Source of the DNA: Christensenella sp. UBA1431
GTDB lineage: Bacteria; Bacillota; Clostridia; Christensenellales; UBA1431
Assembly: GCA_002329665.1 (NCBI GenBank)
Contig: DCTV01000044.1
Span: 1,117-15,294 of the forward strand
DNA length: 14,178 nt
Reading direction: 5' to 3'
The notes below the pieces were generated by a model. The model had not been told where the DNA came from. It did not search any database and was given only the letters and a program-made list of their open reading frames with translations. Positions within the stretch are counted from its first letter, which is position 1; every line of letters begins with the position of its first letter. Both the position numbers and the translations under genes were made by a program. Of the stretch, positions 1-5,102 are shown one piece after another.

Positions 1-105
1 CTGGACGGGGAGCGGTTCTGCCCGGCCAAAGTGGTTTTCCAGAGCGAGTTCAGGCAGGGGAAGGGCCTGTGGAAGAAGGTCGGGAACCAGTACTTTTGTT
101 ATTGA
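1..105 (+). CDS. 3' end of an unidentified protein (partial)
   Basis: Frame 1 is open from the first base and ends at TGA 103-105, giving the last 34 residues of a protein that begins outside the window. The tail is basic and aromatic (it contains GKGLWKKVG and ends NQYFCY). I do not recognise a family from so little. A hairpin terminator follows about 20 bases later, which supports a real gene end here. It points towards the converging cotJ operon, so it borders the point where cotJC is truncated. If the cotJC break was caused by an inserted element or rearrangement, this gene would be the nearest part of it; that is inference only. Confidence 0.5.
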   Translation: MDGERFCPAKVVFQSEFRQGKGLWKKVGNQYFCY

Positions 106-127
106 GGGGAAATGGGCTATTTGAAAG

Positions 128-156
128 AAGCCCCGCGGGCGGTGTCTGCGGGGCTT
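128..156. terminator. bidirectional rho-independent terminator between converging genes
   Basis: AAGCCCCGC (128-136) pairs perfectly with GCGGGGCTT (148-156), a 9-bp stem around an 11-base loop. The plus-strand continuation reads CTTTCTATTG and the minus-strand continuation reads CTTCTTTCAAAT, so either direction has a moderately T-rich tail. It sits between the end of the partial plus-strand gene and the end of the minus-strand cotJC remnant. Confidence 0.75.
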
Positions 157-157
157 T

Positions 158-436
158 CTATTGCCGATAAGGCTTATTAGGGATGAATGCTGTATAATAC
201 CGGTCTTCCCCCTTATTTCCCCGACAATAATGCGGTACCGGTTCTTCTGTGCCTATGTCGGTGAGTATCGACTTGCAGGCGTCGTTGGGCATGGAATAGC
301 GCTGGTTGAGGTAGCGGATGCCCGCGGCGAGCTCGCTGTCGGGGCCGCCGTACTGGGCGAGGAGCGCCTTGGCCATGCGCAGGTCGGGTTTCCGGATCCG
401 TACGGGGAACTGAAGCTTTTTCTCATATATCCACAT
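158..436 (-). pseudogene. cotJC: truncated spore coat protein CotJC (manganese-catalase-like)
   Basis: The first 65 residues match the CotJC N-terminus: MWIYEKKLQFPV, AQYGGPDSELAA, RYLNQRYSMP, LTDIGTEE. CotJC is a spore coat protein with the manganese (non-heme) catalase fold, usually about 190 residues. Here homology stops after the second Glu of GTEE. The expected LAHLEM, with the His of the ExxH metal site, is replaced by PVPHYCRG and about 20 more unrelated residues before a TAG. E35 and E65 remain, but ExxH is destroyed and two thirds of the ferritin-like bundle are missing. None of the three downstream minus-strand frames restores the family sequence, so this is not a simple frameshift. 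The upstream RBS (GGAGG at 444-448, 7 bases before ATG) is intact. Most likely it is a 3'-deleted remnant; the alternative is one half of a gene split by an intervening element. Confidence 0.8.
233..240. repeat. 8-bp palindrome at the cotJC break point
   Basis: CGGTACCG is a perfect palindrome that ends one base short of the last cotJC-matching codons (GAA GAA, plus-strand 242-247). It lies at the junction between conserved cotJC sequence and the AT-richer unrelated stretch 161-232. It could be a recombination core or chance. Confidence 0.35.
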
Positions 437-456
437 GGGGTAACCTCCTTATTCAA

Positions 457-705
457 CTACATTTCCCACGGCCAGGGCGACTTCACCCAGGTACGGCATT
501 CGCCCGCGGGCTGCAGCCCGTTTCCCAGCAGGGGCCCGTATTTGCAGCTGTAATCGTCCATCAACTGACGCAGGCGGCAGGCGCAGATGTCGTAATCCTC
601 CATGGCGCGGGCGTCGTCGGGGTGGGTATCCAGGAAGAGCCGGAGTTCGAGACACGCGAACTCGGTCGCTCGTATTTCGTTGAGCATGTGTCGCTTGTTA
701 CGCAT
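457..705 (-). CDS. cotJB: spore coat protein CotJB
   Basis: The 82-residue protein has the length and layout of CotJB. An N-terminal helix carries LNEIRATEFACLELRLFLDTHPDD, then AMEDYDICACRLRQLMDDY, then KYGPL. The family's C-terminal tryptophan block follows (CRTWVKSPWPWEM). CotJB is a small inner spore-coat protein made in the mother cell with CotJA and CotJC; its biochemical role is not established. The ATG at 705 has a perfect GGAGG (716-720) ten bases upstream, placed in the 19-base gap after cotJA. The stop (TAG 457-459) lies 20 bases before the cotJC ATG, so the three genes form a tight operon. Nothing looks damaged in this gene, although its partner cotJC is truncated. Confidence 0.9.
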   Translation of the reverse strand: MRNKRHMLNEIRATEFACLELRLFLDTHPDDARAMEDYDICACRLRQLMDDYSCKYGPLLGNGLQPAGECRTWVKSPWPWEM

Positions 706-724
706 CGTCAGGCAACCTCCTTAT

Positions 725-1021
725 TTAATATCGGGAGACCAGGCAGGGGAACAGCGTGCCGTGCAAAAGCGCCTCGCGTGGATTGAACATGCGCCCGTAA
801 GGCTGGTCGCGCACTGAGGCCTGTGCGAGCGGGAGCGAGGGGCACGGGTCTTCTTCCTGCATGTACAGGCAGGCGCAGGGGTCGGCGTACGCGCCCCGCC
901 CTTTGCACACTTTCGTTTCGCCGGCGTTAAGCGCCCGTTCGTCCCTGTCGTACAGTGCGGGGCCGCAAATATAAGCACCGTGGCCGCAAACGGAACACGC
1001 GTAATCATAATCCATATACAT
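725..1021 (-). CDS. cotJA: spore coat associated protein CotJA, Cys-rich N-terminus
   Basis: A 98-residue protein whose last 40 residues match the CotJA domain: PLAQASVRDQPYGRMFNPREALLHGTLFPCL, where the family has LAxAYVPxQ...LxxxEKALxxGTLFPEL. CotJA is a small coat-assembly protein encoded first in cotJABC. The start was placed at ATG 1021 because GGAGG (1032-1036) lies 10 bases upstream; the next Met is two codons further in. The frame is open far upstream, but that is antisense to the DUF5685 gene and is not coding. The first 60 residues are unusually Cys-rich (C9, C12, C19, C39, C49, C51, C60), including CxxC and CxC spacings that could bind metal or form disulfide crosslinks. A further Cys (C93) replaces the usual acidic residue in LFPEL. 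Confidence 0.82.
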   Translation of the reverse strand: MYMDYDYACSVCGHGAYICGPALYDRDERALNAGETKVCKGRGAYADPCACLYMQEEDPCPSLPLAQASVRDQPYGRMFNPREALLHGTLFPCLVSRY

Positions 1022-1058
1022 AACGTTAAGACCTCCAAAACTCAGATTATGCTGGTTG

Positions 1059-1087
1059 TATTTTATGAGAGGGAGACTTGATTGGTG
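1059..1087 (-). promoter_or_regulatory. candidate sporulation (SigK/SigE-like) promoter for cotJABC
   Basis: Read on the minus strand, CATAAAATA (1067-1059) fits the SigK -10 pattern CATANNNTA fully and the SigE -10 (CATACAnT) with one mismatch. CACC (1087-1084) lies upstream and supplies the AC of the SigK -35, with 17 bases between AC and the -10. Transcription would start about 30 bases before the cotJA ATG. In Bacillus subtilis cotJABC is SigE-dependent. A single motif match in this spacer is suggestive, not proof. Confidence 0.4.
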
Positions 1088-1113
1088 CGAGCCCCCAAAT
1101 TGATGGTGGCGGT

Positions 1114-1135
1114 TTGCATGCAACGATGTTACAAT
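1114..1135 (+). promoter_or_regulatory. candidate extended -10 promoter with palindromic operator
   Basis: TGTTACAAT (1127-1135) is an extended -10 element 36 bases before the DUF5685 ATG. No convincing -35 sits at 16-18 bases. Just upstream, TTGCATGCAA (1114-1123) is a perfect 10-bp palindrome in the spacer region, where a repressor or activator could bind. Confidence 0.33.
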
Positions 1136-1171
1136 GGCTACATAGTGAATAAGGTGGACACACGATAGAAT

Positions 1172-2047
1172 ATGTTTGGATACGTCCAGCCTCTGCGTCC
1201 CGAGCTCCGGGTGCGGGACATGGCGCTGTACAGGGCTTTTTACTGCGGCCAGTGCAAGGCCGTATCCCGGCGCTACGGCGCGATCGCGCGCGGGTTCCTC
1301 AGCTACGACACGGCGCTGCTGGGCCTTTTGTCCGCGGCGCTGAGCGTGCGGGACGCCGGGGTCAGGAACGAACGATGCATCGCGAGCCCCATAAAGAAGA
1401 AACCGGTGGCGCGCCCGTGCGCCGCCACCGAGTTCGCGGCCGATGCGAACGTCATTCTGGCATACAACAAACTTCGAGACGACTGGCGCGACGAACGGAG
1501 CAAGAAGGCCGCTGCGGGACGCGTTTTTTTGAGCCGCGCCTACAGGCGCGCGCGCCGGGCGCGCCCCGATATGGCCGGGGCCGTGGAAACGCTGATGGAA
1601 GAGCTGGCCGTGCTCGAGCGCGCAGGCTGCCCGCGCATGGACGAGGCGGCCGACGTCTTCGCGCGCATGATGCAGGCCGTGTTCGCCGAGCTGGGGGCGG
1701 AAAGCGGCGATGCGCGCGCGCTTTCCTGGATGGCCTACAACCTGGGGAAATGGGTCTACCTCACCGACGCGTTCGACGACCTGGAAAAGGACGTTGCGCG
1801 CGACGGTTACAACGTGATATGGCTCCAGTACGGCAGGGAAGGCGACGCCGCCGCCTGCCGGCGCGGGATGCGCGAGGCTGTCGGGTTCAACCTGAAGACC
1901 TCGCTCTCGCAGTGTGCCGCGGCCTACGAGCTTCTGCACGTGCGGCGGTACAAGGAACTGCTGGACAACATCATCTACCTCGGGCTCATGGACAGGACGG
2001 AGCGGGTGCTGAAAGGGGAATCGAAACAGGCGGATGGATCCATATAA
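1172..2047 (+). CDS. DUF5685 family protein
   Basis: A 291-residue protein recognised by its N-terminus (MFGYVQPLRPELRVRD) and the YRAFYCGQCK block typical of DUF5685; the biochemical function is unknown. It is predicted all-helical with no signal peptide. Visible motifs are C25xxC28 with further cysteines at 69 and 83, a possible metal site. There are also two acidic helix motifs, D103-D-W-R-D107 and D199-A-F-D-D-L-E-K-D207, about 95 residues apart. Paired Asp-rich helices of this kind coordinate Mg2+ and pyrophosphate in class I prenyl-transfer and squalene/phytoene synthase enzymes; applying that here is inference. ATG 1172 is the only plausible start, since an in-frame TAG lies two codons before it. 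AAGGTGG sits 14 bases upstream, a long spacing. Its last 14 bases overlap the J-domain gene, implying translational coupling. Confidence 0.85.
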   Translation: MFGYVQPLRPELRVRDMALYRAFYCGQCKAVSRRYGAIARGFLSYDTALLGLLSAALSVRDAGVRNERCIASPIKKKPVARPCAATEFAADANVILAYNKLRDDWRDERSKKAAAGRVFLSRAYRRARRARPDMAGAVETLMEELAVLERAGCPRMDEAADVFARMMQAVFAELGAESGDARALSWMAYNLGKWVYLTDAFDDLEKDVARDGYNVIWLQYGREGDAAACRRGMREAVGFNLKTSLSQCAAAYELLHVRRYKELLDNIIYLGLMDRTERVLKGESKQADGSI

Positions 2048-2636
2048 GGTGCTGGGAGTGTCCGAAGACGCGACACAGGAGGAGATCAGGGCGGCATACC
2101 GCGAACTGGTGAAGAAATACCATCCGGACCAGTATGCCAACAACCCTCTTTCCGACCTCGCCCAGGAGAAACTCAAGGAAATAAACCTGGCGTACGACAT
2201 GCTCGCCGACAAATCGCAGCAAGGGCATGGCCCGTCCGGCGGCGCATACGGCGCGGGCGCGGGCCCCGGCATGGAATTCGCGCAGATAAGGGACATGATC
2301 GTGCGCGGGAACATACAGGGCGCGGAGAGCGCGCTCAACGCCATTCAGGGCCGGAACGCCGAATGGCACTACCTCTACGGGGTCGTGTGCCTGAGGAAGG
2401 GCTGGTATGACCAGGCGCGCGAACACATGCAAAAGGCGGTGCAGATGGAACCCAACAACGTCGAGTACCGCGCCGGCCTGAACAACATCAACAGCATGAG
2501 TTTCGGGTACGGCCGGTCGTACCAGCGCTCGGGGATGCAGGGGGACTCGGGCGGACTGTGCAACATCTGCGCGACGCTCTGGTGCGCCGACTGCTGCTGC
2601 GAGTGCATGGGCGGCGACTTCATCCCCTGCTGCTAG
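2034..2636 (+). CDS. J-domain (DnaJ-like) protein with TPR-like middle and Cys-rich tail
   Basis: A 200-residue protein in three parts. Residues 2-60 are a J domain (DPYKVLGVSEDATQEEI, HPD at 30-32, INLAYDMLAD), which would stimulate a DnaK-type Hsp70. After a Gly/Ala linker (62-80), residues 82-150 form TPR-like helices (IQGAESALNAI, WHYLYGVVCLRKGWYDQAREHMQKAVQMEPNN is the region's core, split here only by residues I do not list). Residues 176-200 carry nine cysteines (C176, 179, 184, 187, 188, 189, 191, 199, 200) and end IPCC. There is no DnaJ zinc-finger or C-terminal substrate domain, so this is a specialised J protein rather than DnaJ. The ATG lies inside the end of the DUF5685 gene. The tail could bind zinc or another metal, or be lipid-modified; neither is shown. 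Confidence 0.88.
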   Translation: MDPYKVLGVSEDATQEEIRAAYRELVKKYHPDQYANNPLSDLAQEKLKEINLAYDMLADKSQQGHGPSGGAYGAGAGPGMEFAQIRDMIVRGNIQGAESALNAIQGRNAEWHYLYGVVCLRKGWYDQAREHMQKAVQMEPNNVEYRAGLNNINSMSFGYGRSYQRSGMQGDSGGLCNICATLWCADCCCECMGGDFIPCC

Positions 2637-2667
2637 CGCGCCGGCCCCGGACATGAAGGAGAACGCA

Positions 2668-3198
2668 ATGAACCAAAGCCGGAAAACCCTGCGTGGCTCC
2701 CAGCGCGTCACGCTGTCCGCAATGACCATATCCCTCACGCTTATTTGCGTGTACCTCTCGAGCATCGTGCCGGCGGGGAGGCTCGGGTTTCTGTTTTTAA
2801 GTTCGATATTCGTCGCGATGCTGATGGTGGAACGCGAGACGGCGCTTTCCGTCATGGCTTTTATAGGCACGGCGCTGCTGGGGCTGCTGATAGTCAACGA
2901 CAAGTTGATGATCCTGCCCTACGTTTTTTTGTTCGGGCATTTCGGCATCGCGAAGGAATACCTCGAAAGGATACAGGACAGGATCCTGTGCTGGGCCGTG
3001 AAGCTCCTGTATTTCAACGCGGCGCTGGCGCTGATGTACTTTTTTACGATGCACGTACTGTTCCCGAACCTCGCGCCGGGCTTCCCGGTGTACTGGCTGC
3101 TTATACCCGCGCAGGCGGTGTTCGTCCTGTACGACTGGCTGTTTACGCGCGTCGTCCATTTCTATATGGACCGTATCCGAAGGCTCATCATACACTGA
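2668..3198 (+). CDS. six-helix integral membrane protein, ECF S-component-like
   Basis: A 176-residue protein, mostly hydrophobic, with about six membrane segments (roughly residues 14-34, 39-54, 58-76, 79-96, 107-128, 138-160) and a basic C-terminus (DRIRRLIIH). The N-terminal half (SAMTISLTLICVYLSS, PAGRLGFLFLSSIF, HFGIAKEYLER) recalls uncharacterised Clostridial membrane proteins that look like substrate-binding S components of ECF vitamin transporters. No substrate can be assigned and no ECF ATPase genes are nearby. ATG 2668 was preferred over ATG 2653 because AAGGAGA (2656-2662) falls 5 bases before it and inside the longer reading. It begins 31 bases after the J-domain stop, so it is probably the third gene of that operon. 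Confidence 0.7.
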   Translation: MNQSRKTLRGSQRVTLSAMTISLTLICVYLSSIVPAGRLGFLFLSSIFVAMLMVERETALSVMAFIGTALLGLLIVNDKLMILPYVFLFGHFGIAKEYLERIQDRILCWAVKLLYFNAALALMYFFTMHVLFPNLAPGFPVYWLLIPAQAVFVLYDWLFTRVVHFYMDRIRRLIIH

Positions 3199-3271
3199 TC
3201 CCCTATTGCGATCCCGAAAAACGCCGCCCCCACGGCCCGGCTAAGGGCTGATTTGGCGCATAAAACGGCCG

Positions 3272-3285
3272 CCCCGGCGCCGGGG
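3272..3285. repeat. 14-bp perfect GC palindrome in the 3199-3387 spacer
   Basis: CCCCGGCGCCGGGG is a perfect 14-bp palindrome in the longest gene-free stretch of the window. No T-tract follows on either strand, so it is not a standard terminator. I see no convincing terminator for the upstream operon elsewhere in 3199-3387 either. Confidence 0.4.
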
Positions 3286-3313
3286 AGGGGAACATCCGAC
3301 CCGCTCTCGGCGT

Positions 3314-3344
3314 TTGAAAGATGAAGAAAACGTGCGGGTATGAT
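3314..3344 (+). promoter_or_regulatory. candidate sigma-A promoter for the FHA-ftsW-pbp-uvrC operon
   Basis: TTGAAA (3314-3319) and TATGAT (3339-3344) are separated by 19 bases, slightly longer than ideal. The -10 lies in the only AT-rich patch of the spacer (TATGATATATTAATG). The predicted start is near 3351, leaving a leader of about 35 bases. Confidence 0.45.
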
Positions 3345-3389
3345 ATATTAATGTAAGGCCGCTGGGTCAAGAGAGGTGAACGTTTTCTT
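3324..3389. repeat. 10-bp inverted repeat flanking the FHA promoter and RBS
   Basis: AAGAAAACGT (3324-3333) and ACGTTTTCTT (3380-3389) are perfect inverted repeats with a 46-base interval. The left arm lies in the promoter spacer and the right arm covers the first base pairs after the Shine-Dalgarno and most of the TTG start codon. Because the left arm is upstream of the predicted transcript start, a paired protein-binding site is more likely than an RNA hairpin, unless transcription starts further upstream. Confidence 0.35.
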
Positions 3390-3837
3390 GGAAGCTTCGG
3401 CATATTCGGTGCTGGCCATGATCATGCAGTACTGGTTCATCATCGCCATACTCTACATCCTTTTCAGGATCGTCGAGAACGCGATGGCCGAATACAGGAC
3501 GCACAGGCAGATCAAGAAGGAGATCGGCAAACAGTTTTTCGGATATATCGAAATCGAGGCCTGCGACGTGGGGGAGATGCAGGGCCGGCGCTACGGCATC
3601 CGCAAAGAAAACGTGTTCGGGCGTTCCAAGCGCTGTGAGATCGCCATCCCGTCCGCCGCCCTGGACGCGTCCCACGGGATGGTCGTGCTCCGCGGGAAAA
3701 AGCTCATGCTCTTCGATCTTTCGCATGCAAAGGGCGTATTCCTCAACGGCGACAGGATCGAAAAACAGGCGCAGCTCAGCGACGGCGACGAGATCCGCGC
3801 GGGGAATACCGTGCTGCGCATCAATCTGGAAAGGTAG
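3388..3837 (+). CDS. membrane-anchored FHA-domain protein
   Basis: Encodes 149 residues from TTG 3388. One N-terminal membrane helix (about 8-29) is followed by a basic linker and a C-terminal FHA domain (about 68-149). The phosphothreonine-binding signature is complete: G78-R79-S80, S95-H96 and N120-G121. FHA domains bind phosphothreonine peptides, so this protein should tether a phosphorylated partner to the membrane near its operon partners FtsW and the PBP. I chose TTG 3388 because GAGGTGA (3373-3379) lies 8 bases upstream. The alternative GTG 3376 would start inside that Shine-Dalgarno sequence. The stop is 8 bases before ftsW. In mycobacteria FhaB is encoded beside rodA-pbpA and the PknA/PknB kinases. 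No kinase is present here, so its phosphorylated target must be encoded elsewhere. Confidence 0.87.
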   Translation: MEASAYSVLAMIMQYWFIIAILYILFRIVENAMAEYRTHRQIKKEIGKQFFGYIEIEACDVGEMQGRRYGIRKENVFGRSKRCEIAIPSAALDASHGMVVLRGKKLMLFDLSHAKGVFLNGDRIEKQAQLSDGDEIRAGNTVLRINLER

Positions 3838-3845
3838 GTCGGTAC

Positions 3846-5102
3846 ATGGGCAGGAAAAAACCGAGCGCGGCCGCGCTCCTGTTCATCATCATGGTCTTCG
3901 AGCTCTCGGCGTTCGTGCTTCTTTCGCTGCGCGTCCAGCCCATCGACCTGGGCGCGATCCTTTTCGGCGTCATGATGGTAGGGGTTTTCATATTGCAGTA
4001 CGCCCTGGTTAACCATTTCTTCCCCTATATCGACCGGTATATCCTCATCATCGCCAACATGCTCGCGGCCGTCGGCCTCATCGTGCAGTACCGCCTGAAC
4101 CCGGAGATCGCGTTCAAACAGGCGGGATGGCTCGCGCTGGGCATGATCGCGATGGTGTTCGCGCTTCTAGGGGTCTGGAAGCTTGCCGTCTGGCAAAAGC
4201 GCAGGGTGACGTATATCCTCGCGGGCGGAGGCATACTGCTGCTCGCGCTGACCCTGCTGATGGGCCGGAGCGCCGGTGGGGCGACGAGCTGGTTTTCCGT
4301 GCTCGGGTCCACGTTCCAGCCCTCCGAATTCGTCAAGCTCATCTTCGTGGCCGTGCTCGCGGCGGTGTTCGCGCAGCCGCTTCAGAAGCGGCGCCTGCTG
4401 CTCTGCTTCGGCTTTTGCGGCGCCATGCTCGGTCTTCTGGTGCTGCAGCGCGACCTGGGGGCCGCGCTGCTCTACGCCGGCACGTTCCTTATCCTGCTGT
4501 ACGTGGGAACCAACAAGCTTTCCCTCGTCGGCCTGAGCCTGATCGGCCTGGGCGGCGGGGCATACGCGAGCTACCGCCTTTTCGACCACGTGCGCGTGCG
4601 CGTCGCGATATGGCAAAACCCGTGGGCGGCGTATGAATCGCAGGGGTACCAGATCGTACAGGGGCTGATCGCCCTCGCGAGCGGCGGGCTGCTGGGGATG
4701 GGGCTGGGCCTCGGCGCGCCCAACGTGATCCCGGCCTACCATACCGATTTCATCTTCGCGGTGATCTGTGAGGAGTTCGGGCTTATCTTCGGCGTGGCCA
4801 TGATCGCCTTTTACGTGATCTTCATCGTCCGCGGCGCGCTGATCGCGCTCAACGCCAAAACGCGGTTCGACATGCTGCTCGCTTTCGGCTGCACGTCCAT
4901 GATAACGCTGCAAAGCTTCATCATCATCGGCGGCGTGATCAAGCTCATACCGCTCACCGGCATCACGCTGCCCTTCGTGAGCTACGGGGGAAGTTCCATG
5001 ATCGTGTGCATGATGCTGGTGGGTGTTTTGCAGGGGATCGCGGCCAGGAACGGCCAGGCCGAAGACGAGATGCTCGAGCAGATGGAGGGGAACCGCCCAT
5101 GA
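3846..5102 (+). CDS. FtsW/RodA/SpoVE-family peptidoglycan glycosyltransferase
   Basis: A 418-residue polytopic SEDS protein that polymerises lipid II into glycan strands together with a class B PBP. Family motifs appear in order: GATSWFSVLGSTFQPSEFVK (about 145-164), LQRDLGAALLY (200-210), PAYHTDFIFAVICEEFG (296-312) and PLTGITLPFVSYGGSS (369-384). D301 in HTDFIF is the position thought to be catalytic in RodA and FtsW. About ten membrane helices are present and the length is normal. AAGGTAGG, overlapping the FHA stop, serves as RBS. The final ATGA overlaps the PBP start, so the two are translationally coupled, as expected for a cognate synthase pair. Sequence alone does not separate an elongation (RodA), division (FtsW) or sporulation (SpoVE) role, so no symbol is given. 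Confidence 0.92.
   Translation: MGRKKPSAAALLFIIMVFELSAFVLLSLRVQPIDLGAILFGVMMVGVFILQYALVNHFFPYIDRYILIIANMLAAVGLIVQYRLNPEIAFKQAGWLALGMIAMVFALLGVWKLAVWQKRRVTYILAGGGILLLALTLLMGRSAGGATSWFSVLGSTFQPSEFVKLIFVAVLAAVFAQPLQKRRLLLCFGFCGAMLGLLVLQRDLGAALLYAGTFLILLYVGTNKLSLVGLSLIGLGGGAYASYRLFDHVRVRVAIWQNPWAAYESQGYQIVQGLIALASGGLLGMGLGLGAPNVIPAYHTDFIFAVICEEFGLIFGVAMIAFYVIFIVRGALIALNAKTRFDMLLAFGCTSMITLQSFIIIGGVIKLIPLTGITLPFVSYGGSSMIVCMMLVGVLQGIAARNGQAEDEMLEQMEGNRP

Noticed and set aside
193..198. TATAAT on the plus strand in the cotJC remnant
   Set aside because: No plus-strand gene lies downstream and no -35 is properly spaced; taken as chance in an AT-rich patch.
158..241. Frameshift as the cause of the cotJC defect
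   Set aside because: I read all three minus-strand frames past GTEE; none gives LAHLEM or later CotJC sequence, so a single indel cannot explain it.
161..553. A 130-codon plus-strand frame over cotJC and cotJB
   Set aside because: It is antisense to conserved CotJ sequence and has no RBS.
725..2344. A 539-codon minus-strand frame that includes cotJA
   Set aside because: Only the last 98 codons resemble a known family. The rest is antisense to DUF5685 and the J-domain gene, low in recognisable motifs, and the RBS sits at 1032-1036.
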